Shown here: in pieces, positions 1 through 9,937 of the stretch | Layout: each line of letters starts with the position of its first letter | How positions within the stretch are numbered: position 1 is the first letter of the stretch | Origin: Calcarisporiella thermophila CBS 279.70 | Taxonomy: Eukaryota > Calcarisporiellomycota | DNA: 64,000 bases | Direction of reading: 5' to 3' | Assembly (NCBI RefSeq): GCF_041956535.1 | Contig: NW_027192210.1 | Coordinates: 442,021 to 506,020, forward strand | The notes under the pieces: generated by a model | What the model saw: only the letters and a program-made list of their open reading frames with translations | Database searches by the model: none | Told to the model about the DNA's origin: nothing | Translations under genes and position numbers: made by a program

Positions 1-603
1 AGCAAAACACCCACGACACACATGACGATAATGAAGATGATCCGCCCTGTGTTGGATTCGATGAGGCCTCCGGTTTTGAGTGAAAGGACGAACATGGCTG
101 CAAAGAAGCCACCCAGACCACCCAGGAAGTAGAGCCCGATGAACCAGCAGCAGGCAAGGATAAGGCCACCGAGAACACCCACACCAAGGGAGACTCCAAG
201 GAGAAGCGCCGGGTTGGAGGCAGCCGAGGTGTTGAGGAGCGCCGCCGACACAAGCACGGTCACACAGTACAGGCCAACGAAGAACTAGGGAGGGCAGCAG
301 CATTGTTATAGGAGTGGAACATCTGTTCTAAACGTATGGACCTACCATGGTCACTTTGAAGTACCGGTACCCAAACAATGCAAAGTAGAGCCCCACCGCA
401 ATCAAAATAATGGCACCCACGATCTCGGGCACGGTTATCTGGAGGCGGCCAGCAACGACATTAGGGTCCAGCTGATTGGCAACAGAATTGGGGTCTTGCC
501 GACGATCGAGCTGGAGAGGATTGGCACATGCATAATGGGTCAGAATGAGGGCCAGTAGTGCGAGATAAAAGAGAAGAGAGGAGCGACTATTAGATGGGGA
601 CAT
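1..603 (-). CDS. TMEM198/TM7SF3-like multi-spanning membrane protein (3' part outside window)
   Basis: Starts at the ATG at 603; exon 1 is 603-346 and exon 2 runs 284-1 and leaves the window. The intron has a GTAGGT donor and a CCTAG acceptor, phase 0. The protein begins with a hydrophobic signal-like segment, has a short RRQ-containing linker, then a run of hydrophobic helices rich in Gly (for example LFGYRYFK and GVGVLGGLILACC). This pattern matches the TM7S3/TM198-like domain (DUF4203) of fungal and animal membrane proteins. An upstream in-frame ATG at 657 exists, but 603 gives a typical signal peptide. Function in fungi is unknown. The C-terminus cannot be seen. Confidence 0.7.
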
Positions 604-1624
604 TGGAAGGAGAGAGGGCGGAACAGGGACAAGGATTGCGAGGGGAGGGGAAAGCAAAACAAGAAAACGTTAAAAATATGTAATTCTTTCAAGAAAATCT
701 ATGGAGCGAGAACGCTTGCCCCCGTTTATGCGTAACAGGCCATGGCTCAGCAGCCCGGCCATTGGCCAGCGAGCTTCTAGGAAACTAAGTGTGAACCCAT
801 GCCTCATTAAGCCTCACGAGGCTATTATTTTATGCTAAATTATTTCTGGTTAGCGAATCTTCTCGAACAGCGATAAGCCAAATAAGGACTAGTTGAAGAA
901 GCGCTGATGGCTATTGAGAACATCCGCAGCACAACCTAACTGCTACCGACTCGGACTCTCGAGACCCCAGGAAATACGGGGAGCACTCATGACCGCATCC
1001 TCAATAAGGGACGAGAAATGGGAATGGTGGCTTCTGTTCTGCTGCCAAACGGGATGGATATTTATGGCAGCCCGGTGAAACGCCATGTATTGCATTGTTG
1101 CGGTGCTCTCGTAAGTCCTCGCAATAGCGTGCACTCCATGGAGGCGGCAAGGGTGTTGAGGGAGGTCCCAGACGGTAAGCCCCGACGATTCAGCATGCTA
1201 TTCTGTGCAATAGAATAAAAACAATGCCACCGCTTTCGAGCGAGGTGACACGTGTCGATTGCAGTAGTGAGACCTGGAAGTCGAGCCGAGATGCCCAGAA
1301 ATTGAAATCCAGCTGTCGAGGCTGGATCCACCGACTTGGACCCTCTTTCCTTTCCCATCTTTTCTCGGAATAAAGAAGCTGCGAGTGAAATGAGAGGCAT
1401 CGTGTGGAGGTGTCCATTAAACGCTGTGAGGCGTCGGCAGGTGTTTCAAGGAGACTTTGCGCGAGAGTGCCTCCCGACATTCGCTCATGGAAAAAAATGT
1501 TTCCGCGCACGAGTGGAAAGAGCTACGGAGGAGACTTGGCGAATGGTTAGGCCGACAGAGCCTCGGAAGGCTCATCATGCTACTTGAGTGAATCGCCTGC
1601 CACCATTGGGGATATTTCATTTGA
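604..1624. other. Intergenic or untranslated stretch, no supported gene
   Basis: Several short open frames overlap on both strands here, with no recognisable domain. Good donor-like sites (GTAAGT at 1111, GTAAGC at 1175) on the plus strand could belong to 5' exons of the small zinc-finger frame downstream, but no convincing coding exon was found. Confidence 0.4.
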
Positions 1625-1743
1625 AATCACTCCTTTGCATTGCAGCTCGTCCTCGAGCGCAGCCGTGCTCAGGTCAATTCCAGTATAAATTCGAACGCTT
1701 CCCCGCTCTCCGGCCTAGTCGACAGCCCCTCTCCCCCCCGTCC

Positions 1744-1846
1744 GATGCTTTTCATTGCTATGCACCGCTGCCATTATTGCACGCAGACCTTCGTAACCGA
1801 GCAGCAACTACGCTATCACATGCGGATCAATCACCTTCGAGCATGA
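1744..1846 (+). CDS. Orphan single C2H2 zinc finger (terminal exon or micro-ORF)
   Basis: The open frame reads from about 1625 to a TGA ending at 1846. Its end encodes one canonical C2H2 finger, with Cys-X2-Cys-X12-His-X4-His spacing (CHYC...YHMRINH). Four residues later the frame stops. The only ATG codons in frame are at 1744 and 1759. The frame before them is open back to 1625 and holds a good acceptor (TTGCAG ending at 1645), so this may be the last exon of a longer zinc-finger gene whose 5' exons I could not place. As a stand-alone gene it would encode only 33 residues. The finger is clear; the gene boundaries are not. Confidence 0.4.
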
Positions 1847-2339
1847 AGGCCATCTGGCAAGCTTCCAAGCGAATTCCCAACACGTGCCGCCAATGGTGGA
1901 TGCAATGTGTATATCTTTATCTTCTCTATGTAAATTCTCCAGAGGCATTCTCTCTTTCTTTCTGTGGGAGGCACCCTCCTGACCTTCACCAACCAAAATA
2001 AACTCTTTAATCAATGTGCCATACATTTTTGATTGGCGTATCCAAACTGGGTTTGGCCTATTTTCGTTACGGTGATCCTGACTGGATCTGTATCTGATAA
2101 GCAATGCAAAGGCCCAACGGGCCCCTTGAAGGCAGCCGAGGTTTCTGTCGGTGCCTCATCCCAAATGCTCGGCGATATCGTGGCTATTTATGGTTGCGTG
2201 TTTTATTACCGCGAAGATTCGATTAAATAATATAAGTACTGACTAATCCAAAACAAAATAAATATATAATAATATAATCAGAGACATGAAAGGAATTAGA
2301 AAAGAAGGGCAGATACAGGTTGGCAATGGTACAAGGGAA
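1847..2339. other. Intergenic, nothing recognised
   Basis: Probable 3' flanks of the zinc-finger frame (+) and of the receptor gene (-). AT-rich near 2230-2280. No RNA gene or repeat was recognised. Confidence 0.5.
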
Positions 2340-3970
2340 TTAGAGCTGTGCGATAATTTTCCGGGACCCCATGGATTCCCCGTATTGATTCCGGCCTCGC
2401 TCAGGGTCCTCCTCTCGCTCTCTCCTCCTTGTGTTCCTCGAGTTCTCGGCGGGGTCGGGGAAGTAGTTGTAGTTGTGCAGCTCGTGCATGGGAAAACCCA
2501 TGTCGTCTTTCTGCGTCATGCTAGCGCCGAATGCCTGCAGTCCACTGTTTTCTTCGTTCTCATTAAGCTTGCTCCATTTATCGGGGGTGGACGTGTTCGT
2601 CTGAGACATCGTGTGGGATTGCCATTTCTTTTCTTTAGGACGAAGGAAGGTCCAAACGCAAGATTTGATGAAGGAGTCAGAACCGGTGACCGCCGGGCGG
2701 TAGGCATAGCGGTCAATGATGTCTTGCCGGATGCGAGAAACCGAATTCAGGAAGGCAGGGTCCAGCAAGAAGGCAACGCAGTTGAGAATCCCGGGAAGGT
2801 CGGTTCCTATAGCAAAGCGGTTAATACCCTGGGGGAGGGGAGGGGAGGGGGAGTCTGTGCCAGTAGCGGCCAGCCTTACCAATATTCCCAGCAAGCGAGA
2901 GGGGGAGATTGATCTCATTGTGGACCTGCGTGTAGATCTCGCCTATCAGGACAAACAAAGTTACTCTCAAGCTCTCCGGAGAAAAGCCCGCGGGCACTTA
3001 CTGGCAATGAATAGCGTCTGCGTGACGAATGGAATGATGGGGTAGAGGAGGATGCGGGTGACGACCCGGTTGATGGCAAGCTGGGTGCGGCGCTGCAGCG
3101 AGGAGATATGGTTGGGGGTGTGAGTCTCCATCCCGGTGGAGATGGTGGTGCGAGAGAGGAGCGCCTTATTTTCCCGGATAATCTTGGCGACCACCACGCC
3201 CACCACGACGTTGCAGTACAAGATGGTGATGATATTGGGGATGATGGTTGCGGCCCAGATCCAAACACGAGAGGTGTAGGTCCAGCTATCAACATACCAG
3301 CACGAGGCGGTTGCCTCGTCGGACCCAAAGCGCCCTGCGATGTAGGGTGGAAGAGAGAAGGCGAGGGCGATGACGAACGAGCCGAAGAAGTAAATCCATC
3401 GCTCCATCCAGGGCCGAAGTTGTTTTTCCATGAGGATGACATGCTGCAGATTGTAGGCAATCATCGAGGACATGACGAGGTAGAGATTGGTGAGGAAGTT
3501 GATGAGGAAAACGGAAAACCCGCACCACCATCCGGCTATCCAGAGAATTGGGTCAACCCGTCAGCACATGGCCGGGCCTGTGGGACAACAAAAGAAGGCG
3601 GCCTCTTACCTCCATCCGCGAACGTATAGGAGTAGATGATCGCGGCCTTGATGATGTCGATGACCGAGATGGCGAGGTTGAGGCGAATGCTGACCCGGTT
3701 GACGAAGTTCCGGTCGTAGAGCCACAATAGCAGCGTTAGCACGATCACCAGCAGACCCCCGATAATGGAGAGGATGTTGAGGATCACTACAAAGGCCGAG
3801 AGAGTCAGCGGGCCAGCGCTTCAAGCGGGCTGAAGAGGGGAGGGGAAGGCGAGGGCCGTCTTACCGTTAGCCTTAATGGTGAGGTTGAGGAAGAGGGGAT
3901 CCGAGCCGACCGACAGGTTGGGGATGGCCCCGTCGGCGACCTTCTCCACGAACCGCTCTACTAGTTGCAT
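2340..3970 (-). CDS. Seven-transmembrane G-protein-coupled receptor, cAMP-receptor-like
   Basis: Exons 3970-3865, 3786-3610, 3535-3002, 2942-2880 and 2806-2340 join in frame to a 448-residue protein. It has a short N-terminus with an NLT glycosylation site, then TM helices such as ILSIIGGLLVIVLTLLLWLY. A Trp/Cys-rich loop follows TM2 (AGWWCGFSVF), and a long loop between TM4 and TM5 holds the Cys of SCWYVDSW. A basic third cytoplasmic loop (LQRRTQLAINRVVTRILLYP) follows. The C-terminal tail of about 120 residues is charged and Ser/Asn-rich, as expected for phosphorylation. The arrangement resembles Dictyostelium cAMP-receptor-like and related fungal receptors. The ligand cannot be predicted. 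An Sst2-type RGS protein, which would act on the same class of G proteins, lies about 6 kb away. Confidence 0.75.
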
Positions 3971-4869
3971 GGCCGGGGGTTGTCAGGCGAGAGAGCAAGG
4001 GGAATGGCGGGAATGGTGCGGAATGAGCAAAACAAAAAAGACGCAATGATTAGGCGAAAAAATTATCCTCCACAGGCGAGAGGGGGAGAATTCAGGAACG
4101 TATAAGGTTTATTAAACTCTCCGCCGGCTCTGTCGAAAGCGGATAGAGCACGCCCCCCGTGCGGAGATCCACTCTGGCGGAGTTCCCGCGGTGACTGCTT
4201 CCGATTTGGATTCGGCCCGGCGGCCCTCACCTGCTGTCAAACCGGGACGCTAGAGGGGCCGGGTGTGCTGCCTTTGCGCCCGGCTTGTGCGCCCTGAGTA
4301 AGCGATGGGGGCGGCGGCAAGGACGGCCGGCCTCCGGTGGGGGAGGGAGGGGCGGCTGCCACGGCAGCGTGGAGGGCTCGGCTCCTCTTCAGTTGAATAG
4401 GGCTCGTGCGATGATGTGGCTCAAATTTCAAACGCAATCGAATTTGAGTTCGAAAAACAATGTGATGGGAGAGCGGACACCATTCATTTCGAAGAGGAGT
4501 TGAATCGGCCAGAGCTGGCTGTGTCCAACCCTGGGCTGCAGCCGTATATCCCCACTGTCATTCGCATTGTTTCATGCCAAAGAATAAGCACGCTACGCTG
4601 TTTTGTTTTCCCCTGGCGAGGGCTCTCCTCCCCACCAGTCCCCTCCAGCGCCCGCCAAAGTGCCAGCTCCTCCCCTCCCGGGAAAAAAGAGAATCGAGGT
4701 CCGCCCTTACTCCGTGTATATCCCTCTTCTCCCAGAAGGCCACATCCCCCTCCGCATGTCAAAGAGATCGCGATCAGCTGCGACACCGGTGTGACTGCTC
4801 TGTGACTTTGCTTGCTACTTCACATTTGACATCCGAACTACCACCGTCCTCCATATTAGTCTTTGCAGC
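3971..4869. promoter_or_regulatory. Divergent intergenic region between receptor and Mtf1-like gene
   Basis: 899 bases separate two divergently transcribed start codons. The centre (about 4120-4400) is GC-rich and the rest mixed. Overlapping open frames carry no domain and look like chance. It presumably contains both promoters; no specific element was identified. Confidence 0.4.
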
Positions 4870-6379
4870 ATGCATTCAATATGGCCAAGATTGCCCCCTA
4901 CTAAGAAATGGAGCAGTCTTTTCAAGGTGCACTACACATTACAACGCGTGCTTCTCAATGACCCAGGGGTTGCTCGTGAGTACTTAGCCCGTGGCCGGGA
5001 ATGGGCATGGCTTGATAGATTAACCGTTTGCGAGTCATTTTTTAGAACAGGCTTTGGATGCCCTTGGTTTGCGCGAGAGTAAAGGGATGCATGTCTTGGA
5101 AATTAATCCAGGTATTTTCTGCATGTTTGGCTGCTTTACTGCTCATTACTGAATCCCATTATTTTTGCCAAAGGGCCTGGCGTGATGACAGGGGCGCTCG
5201 CGTCCGTTCCGGGCATACAAAGGGTGTATCCTTTCGAATCCGAAGAGCCATTTTACCCGTACCTCCAGGTTTGTAGTGCAAAATTGACATTGTTACTCCA
5301 CAAATCGTCAACGTTTAGCTCGTTGTATCATTTAGCCTCCCGAGGGCCAACTGCAGGATAGAATTAGACCTCTGTGTATTCCTAAAAGTGAATGGTTTAC
5401 CGATGAAGATATAATAACAGAATGCCTCGAGAAAGATGTACCGAAGATGCCGTGGTCAGAAGGTATTTGGGCGGATTCATCAAAAGAGCTAACTGTGGCT
5501 CACCCGCCTTTTACCGTTGTTTCTACTAGTGCATCCTTCGCTCTTTCTTCTGGCTAGCTTACCCAAAGGGTCGCGTGCACCCGCATACTTTTCGAAAGTT
5601 TTACAAAGTATCAATTTCAAATCCAATGTGTATCAATTTGGGCGCGTTCCTCTCGGACTCTGGGTGCCAACCCCTCTCTCAAAGGTTTTTTTTTACTCAT
5701 ATCCGAGGTATACAAAGAACATGTAGCAAACCAGTCTTCTTGTTAGAAAATCATGGCAAAACCGGGAAAGCAAGGCTATTGCAAACTGGGAATAATGTGT
5801 CATGTTGCAACGGAATGCGAAGCCGTATTATCCCCCCCTGCCACCAGTTTTACCCCCAAGGTTCGCTTCTTGCATCTCTATTGGGAGAGGTAGACGCTGA
5901 CTTTGGCTTGCCACTTTAGTGTGAGTACGAATTGCTACGGATTACGCCGAGAAGCCATCTACCTATACAGGGTAAGTCTTAACCCTCGACCACCGAAAGT
6001 GGAGTTTAGACGCTCGCATGGCTCATGCCCTTTATTGCCCTTAGCCTCGTTGGATGTGTTCTCGTTCATCATGGCCAAGCTTTTTAGCATTCCCACTTCG
6101 CAGTTGCACAAATCGATCAAGTGAGTATCCCCTTTGTTTTATCACGCCATCCCCAGTCCCTCATTCCTCCATCTGTCGTATTCCCCTCTTGCGGTTCCTT
6201 ATAGGCTCCTAGGTCCAGGGGCCGAGATATTGCTTCGAGATCTTCCATTTAGCCCGGAGGTGCGAATTAGAAGCATGACAGTGGAGCAGTTCGATGCGAT
6301 CGCAACTGCTTTTGAAAAATGGCCCTTCCGGCCTCAATCGCTGTTTGATTATACACTCGCCGAAAAGGAAGACGGATGA
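4870..6379 (+). CDS. MTF1: Mitochondrial transcription factor B / Mtf1-like (rRNA dimethylase fold)
   Basis: Eight exons (4870-4975, 5046-5111, 5174-5268, 5336-5528, 5569-5684, 5747-5889, 5920-6120, 6205-6379) give 364 residues, close to fungal Mtf1 (about 340). The N-terminus LPPTKKW, the SAM-site-like VLEINPGPG (about 53-61) and the later GRVPLGLWVP and PPATSFTPK blocks match the KsgA/TFB/Mtf1 family. The catalytic N-(L/P)-P-(Y/F) motif of true dimethylases is not seen; the nearest equivalent is HPPFTVV. That fits a factor that helps mitochondrial RNA polymerase melt promoters rather than an rRNA methylase. Two internal splice choices (exons 4/5 and 6/7) were fixed by frame. A short strongly charged C-terminus ends in EKEDG. 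Confidence 0.8.
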
Positions 6380-6706
6380 GGCGGGGTGAAATAGGGATCC
6401 CACTCTTATATTTGCATCGTTTGCTTGATATCCTCATACTCCATTTTCAAGGACACTTGTCTCTTCAATATTTATTGGTCATACTGTTTAGAGTTACTAT
6501 TGTATCATCATGTCATTAGGGTGGGGATGAAGATAACATGGTCTCTGGCTGCTTGTTGTGGATCTAAATTTATTCTTTAGTTTAAATATTGTCTGCAAGC
6601 AAGCGAGGAAGAAAAGCACGAAAAAAAAAACAAAAGTCGCTCTATTTTACTCCTTACAATCGACACCCCCTCATCACGTCCCCACATACATCACAAAAAG
6701 CATGGT
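6380..6706. other. Convergent intergenic region
   Basis: 3' flanks of the Mtf1-like gene (+) and the complex I subunit gene (-). Contains an A-rich run near 6620-6640 and nothing else recognised. Confidence 0.5.
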
Positions 6707-7191
6707 TTAGTTAGAAGGATATTCAAGGGACACTCCACGCTCACGGAGACGCTGTTCAGCCTCCTTAGTTGCCCAAGTAGTAATACTAGAGAGATGCAGT
6801 GATAAAATCAAAGAGAAAGGGTCAGAGCTATTGAGCAAATGACCAAGGCAACTCATGTTCATGCTGATTGTACTAACCTGGTGTCGGGTTTATAATAATA
6901 AGCGATCGCACCAAATGTAAGGCCTCCAAACATTCCCCAATAGTATACTGTTTCCCAATCCTCTTTCACGCGTTTCTGACCCGGCGCAAGAGGCTATGAA
7001 ATGGAGTCGAGTTGAGTTGTCAGTGGAAATGCAAATATGCCTTCGAAATAACTTGGAAAAAATACTTTTTCTCCAAACAAGCGGCCACTTGGCTGGTTCC
7101 ATTCTTGATGGTGACCCCCTCCACGACGCACGTGGCGGATCGCGGCTGTCTGGAAATTAGATCGTGCAAAGACACGGGTAACTCGGTTCAT
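6707..7191 (-). CDS. NDUFB11: Mitochondrial complex I subunit NDUFB11/ESSS-like
   Basis: Exons 7191-7066, 6993-6878 and 6785-6707 encode 106 residues. The N-terminus (MNRVTRVFARSNFQTAAIRH) is a basic presequence. It is followed by EWNQPSGRLFGEK, PLAPGQKRVKEDWE, one hydrophobic span (about 57-75) ending YYYKPDT, and a matrix-type tail (WATKEAEQRLRERG). This order is that of the ESSS subunit of NADH:ubiquinone oxidoreductase, a single-pass accessory subunit of the membrane arm. Its presence shows the organism keeps respiratory complex I, which fermenting yeasts have lost. A divergent gene starts 433 bases away. Confidence 0.88.
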
Positions 7192-7624
7192 CGTGGGGGA
7201 TGTACAGGATAGATGAACTCTGCGCTTCGCCTCTACCCCTCGCACTGTTTTACCTCTTCCTCTTTGTGACGTAGCTGTGGCTTGAGAATCGGATCGAGGT
7301 CTGGGTATAACTTTACCTAGATTCATGTGGAGGCAAAATGAAAAAAAAAATCCTAACATAACTGCGCTATGCTCTTCACTTAATGTTGCCCTTTCATTTT
7401 ATCCACAGAATCCATTGCTATTAAACACAGGCATTGACAATCCACATGTTTATTTTCTCTCACTCGATTTAATATATTATATTCCTGTCTATAGTCATTG
7501 TATTTATATCTTCGGAGTCTTCCATTCTCCCTATCTCCCCATTTTCATAGCCCCACTTGCCTCATTGTTCTCCTTGTTATTTATTGAGACTTACTGAGTA
7601 TACAGCCGAGCGAATAAGCGCGCC
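7192..7624. promoter_or_regulatory. Divergent intergenic region, complex I subunit / methyltransferase
   Basis: 433 bases lie between the two start codons. The side near the methyltransferase is pyrimidine-rich (7490-7570). No defined element recognised. Confidence 0.4.
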
Positions 7625-9368
7625 ATGGGCAATCTCAATTCAACCACAGGCGTTCCCAAATACCTTATGCCGGCGAAGCCATCCCTCCAATTAAAGAACA
7701 AAATTCTGCGTAGACTAACCATTCATTCAAAAGATTCGCAGAGAGCACAAGCCCAACCTCAGGAGGGAATGCCGCAGGATGCGAATTTAGCGATGAATTC
7801 CTCTGCGTCTACTAATTATGACTATGATGAAATGCCATGCAACGAGAGCAAATTTGGGAATTACGTGTGGTTAAAAGGTATGCCTATAATTCCTCCTCTC
7901 CCCCCCCGTGTACCCGACTCGTCCTGACACGAATGGACTTTAGGGCGTCGGTTTCACAATTCAAAAAATGCAAGATATATCCTTCCCAACGATGCGGAAG
8001 AATTACGTAGGCTAGTGTTCCAGCATTACTTGATAAAAATGGCATTTGAAGGGTACATTGGTGTTGCTTTGTGACTCTATGCATGCTCATCCTGGTTGTC
8101 TTTTCTAGCATTTATTATCCACCCGTGAAGGAAACCCTGATGAACGGAGGGAGGGTCTTGGACGTAGGGTAAGCTTCCATTGGCCGTCACCGTTGGAGAG
8201 AGCCTAACCTTCTAACCTCGGTTATTTCTAGGTGCGGCCCAGGGTCGTGGGTGATGGTAGGCTCTTCTCTTTCTACTTGGGATACTCCCGTTCCATTTTA
8301 CTAAGTCTGCCTTCAGGAAATGGCCCAAGAGTTTCCAAAAGCTGAAATCGTCGGCTTGGATCTTTGCCCCACGTTCCCTGATTCAGACGAGTTTGAGCAC
8401 AAAAACGTGAAGTTTATCCTCTGCAACGTGCTGGATGGCGTCCCGTTCCCAGACGCGCACTTTGACTTTGTTCACCAGAGAATGTAGGCTACCGCAGCGC
8501 ATCTCTATTCAGCAATCGGTTGACGCGGCTACTAATCCACCCTTGCCTTGCGTAGGTTTCTCTTCGGGTACACCGAGCAGCAATGGAGAGAGGTGATGCA
8601 GGAGTTAGTGCGAATAACCAAGCCTGGGGGCTGGATTCAACTACTAGAGCAGGGCATGCGGTCACACCGCATGGGCCCTGAAAACAAAAGCTTCTACCGC
8701 AAGAGTAAGTCCGTCTAGTTCGGCCCGATTCTTCCGGTTGAGATGAGCTGACGGTTGTTTTATCTACAGCATCCCATGCCATTCGCGCCAGGGGCATGGA
8801 GCCTCTGATCGCGGAGAATCTGTCCGAGGTCCTGGCCGAGGCTGGTTTGACCAACATCATGTCCACGTTTGCCTCGGTGCCCGTCGGTTCGTGGGGAGGC
8901 GAGCTTGGGACGCTGTGGCAAGAAAACTTCATCGCCCTCAACAAATCTTGCCGCCCGTGGATGAATATGGTGTTCGGACTTCGCGGGCGCGAATACCGGC
9001 AGCTTATCCAGAAGCTAGTTGCGGAATTTGATCTGTACAAAACGTATATTAACCTGTATGTGGCTGCCGGCCAGCGCCCGACGGTCGAGCAACTGCAGGC
9101 CGACCGTGCCGGCGAGGCCACACGGTGCCCGACCACGAATCCGCATCTCCAGCAGCTGCCGAGCGAGTATCCGGCCGCGCCCGATATCACCGTCACAAAG
9201 GGGAGCGAGGAGCAGGCCTCGGCGGACGCATTGGCGTATAGGCTCGGGAGACTGGGGTCGAGCCGGGTCGCGGACCCGCTCCCCGAGCCCAACACAACTG
9301 TCAACATTACTGTCTCCGACGAGGCTCAGTCCCACCACGTTTCGACCGGCTCTGACCACTCCTTGTAG
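7625..9368 (+). CDS. SAM-dependent class I methyltransferase
   Basis: Seven exons (7625-7877, 7944-8052, 8109-8168, 8232-8256, 8317-8483, 8556-8704, 8770-9368) encode 453 residues. The central part is a Rossmann methyltransferase: motif I VLDVGCGPGSW, then EIVGLDLCP with the acidic end of strand 2, FILCNVLDGVPFPDAHFDFV, and ITKPGGWIQLLEQG. It is preceded by about 85 residues of low-complexity N-terminus, possibly N-myristoylated (MGNLNSTT), and followed by a long C-terminal region rich in Pro/Thr. Motif I is assembled across three exons, one of only 25 bases. Similar proteins are abundant in early-diverging fungi; the substrate is unknown. Confidence 0.82.
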
Positions 9369-9937
9369 CAATGTGCTCATCATTGGCGGCGGCGGCGGAG
9401 GTTAAAGCGGCGCAGCCTTCCCTGGCCTGATGGCGGGGCCGAGCAGTCGGCCCTCGCCACGGGGCGCATGCTTGCCCCTCTGCGCATCTCTCCCACGCCC
9501 TGTTGATGTCTGTGTGCTCTATTCCCGCGTGCGCTTGATTGCCCCTGCAGGCGCTCTGCCTGCTGCGGATTTCCCCCCAAAACTCTGTTTGCTACTTAAC
9601 CTTGTGTCCTCTATTAAATCGTTTATAAATTTGTGCAACCCGATGATGCTAGGAGGTTTGTTTGTGCTCGGGCGGAGCAATGGGCAGAAATTGCAGGAAT
9701 CCTCACCCCAATGCACCAATAAATAAGGTTTCCATGCGGCACCTTCAAAGCGCTTTAACCCGACTCTTTGTCCCCTTCATTCCCATTGTCATTGCGCCTT
9801 TGTTTACACTCCCTGCTTTGGCCGTCCCGCCATCCCCCGCCTCTTCGCCGCCTCTCGCGCCCCCATTCTTAGCATTGCGTGGGGATCCTCATCACTTCGC
9901 CATCCGGCCCCCCCCTCATCCGCCCCGCCAATTCACC
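9369..9937 (+). promoter_or_regulatory. Intergenic region upstream of RGS gene
   Basis: 569 bases between tandem genes. The last 150 bases are C-rich, as is common in fungal 5' regions. An in-frame upstream ATG at 9734 would add a hydrophobic, Pro-rich leader, judged less likely than the CACCATG context at 9938. Confidence 0.4.

Noticed and set aside
2286-2912. 208-codon plus-strand frame over the last exon of the receptor
   Set aside because: Antisense to an exon that splices correctly and continues the receptor; no domain on this strand.
4416-4987. Overlapping frames on both strands between the receptor and Mtf1-like genes
   Set aside because: No domain, no consistent splicing, and composition like a promoter region.
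8489-9307. 272-codon minus-strand frame opposite the methyltransferase last exon
   Set aside because: The frame lacks a recognisable domain and opposes a well-supported coding exon.
9734-9937. N-terminal extension of the RGS protein from the ATG at 9734
   Set aside because: It would add a hydrophobic, proline-rich leader unlike Sst2/FlbA proteins; the CACCATG at 9938 starts directly at the conserved region.
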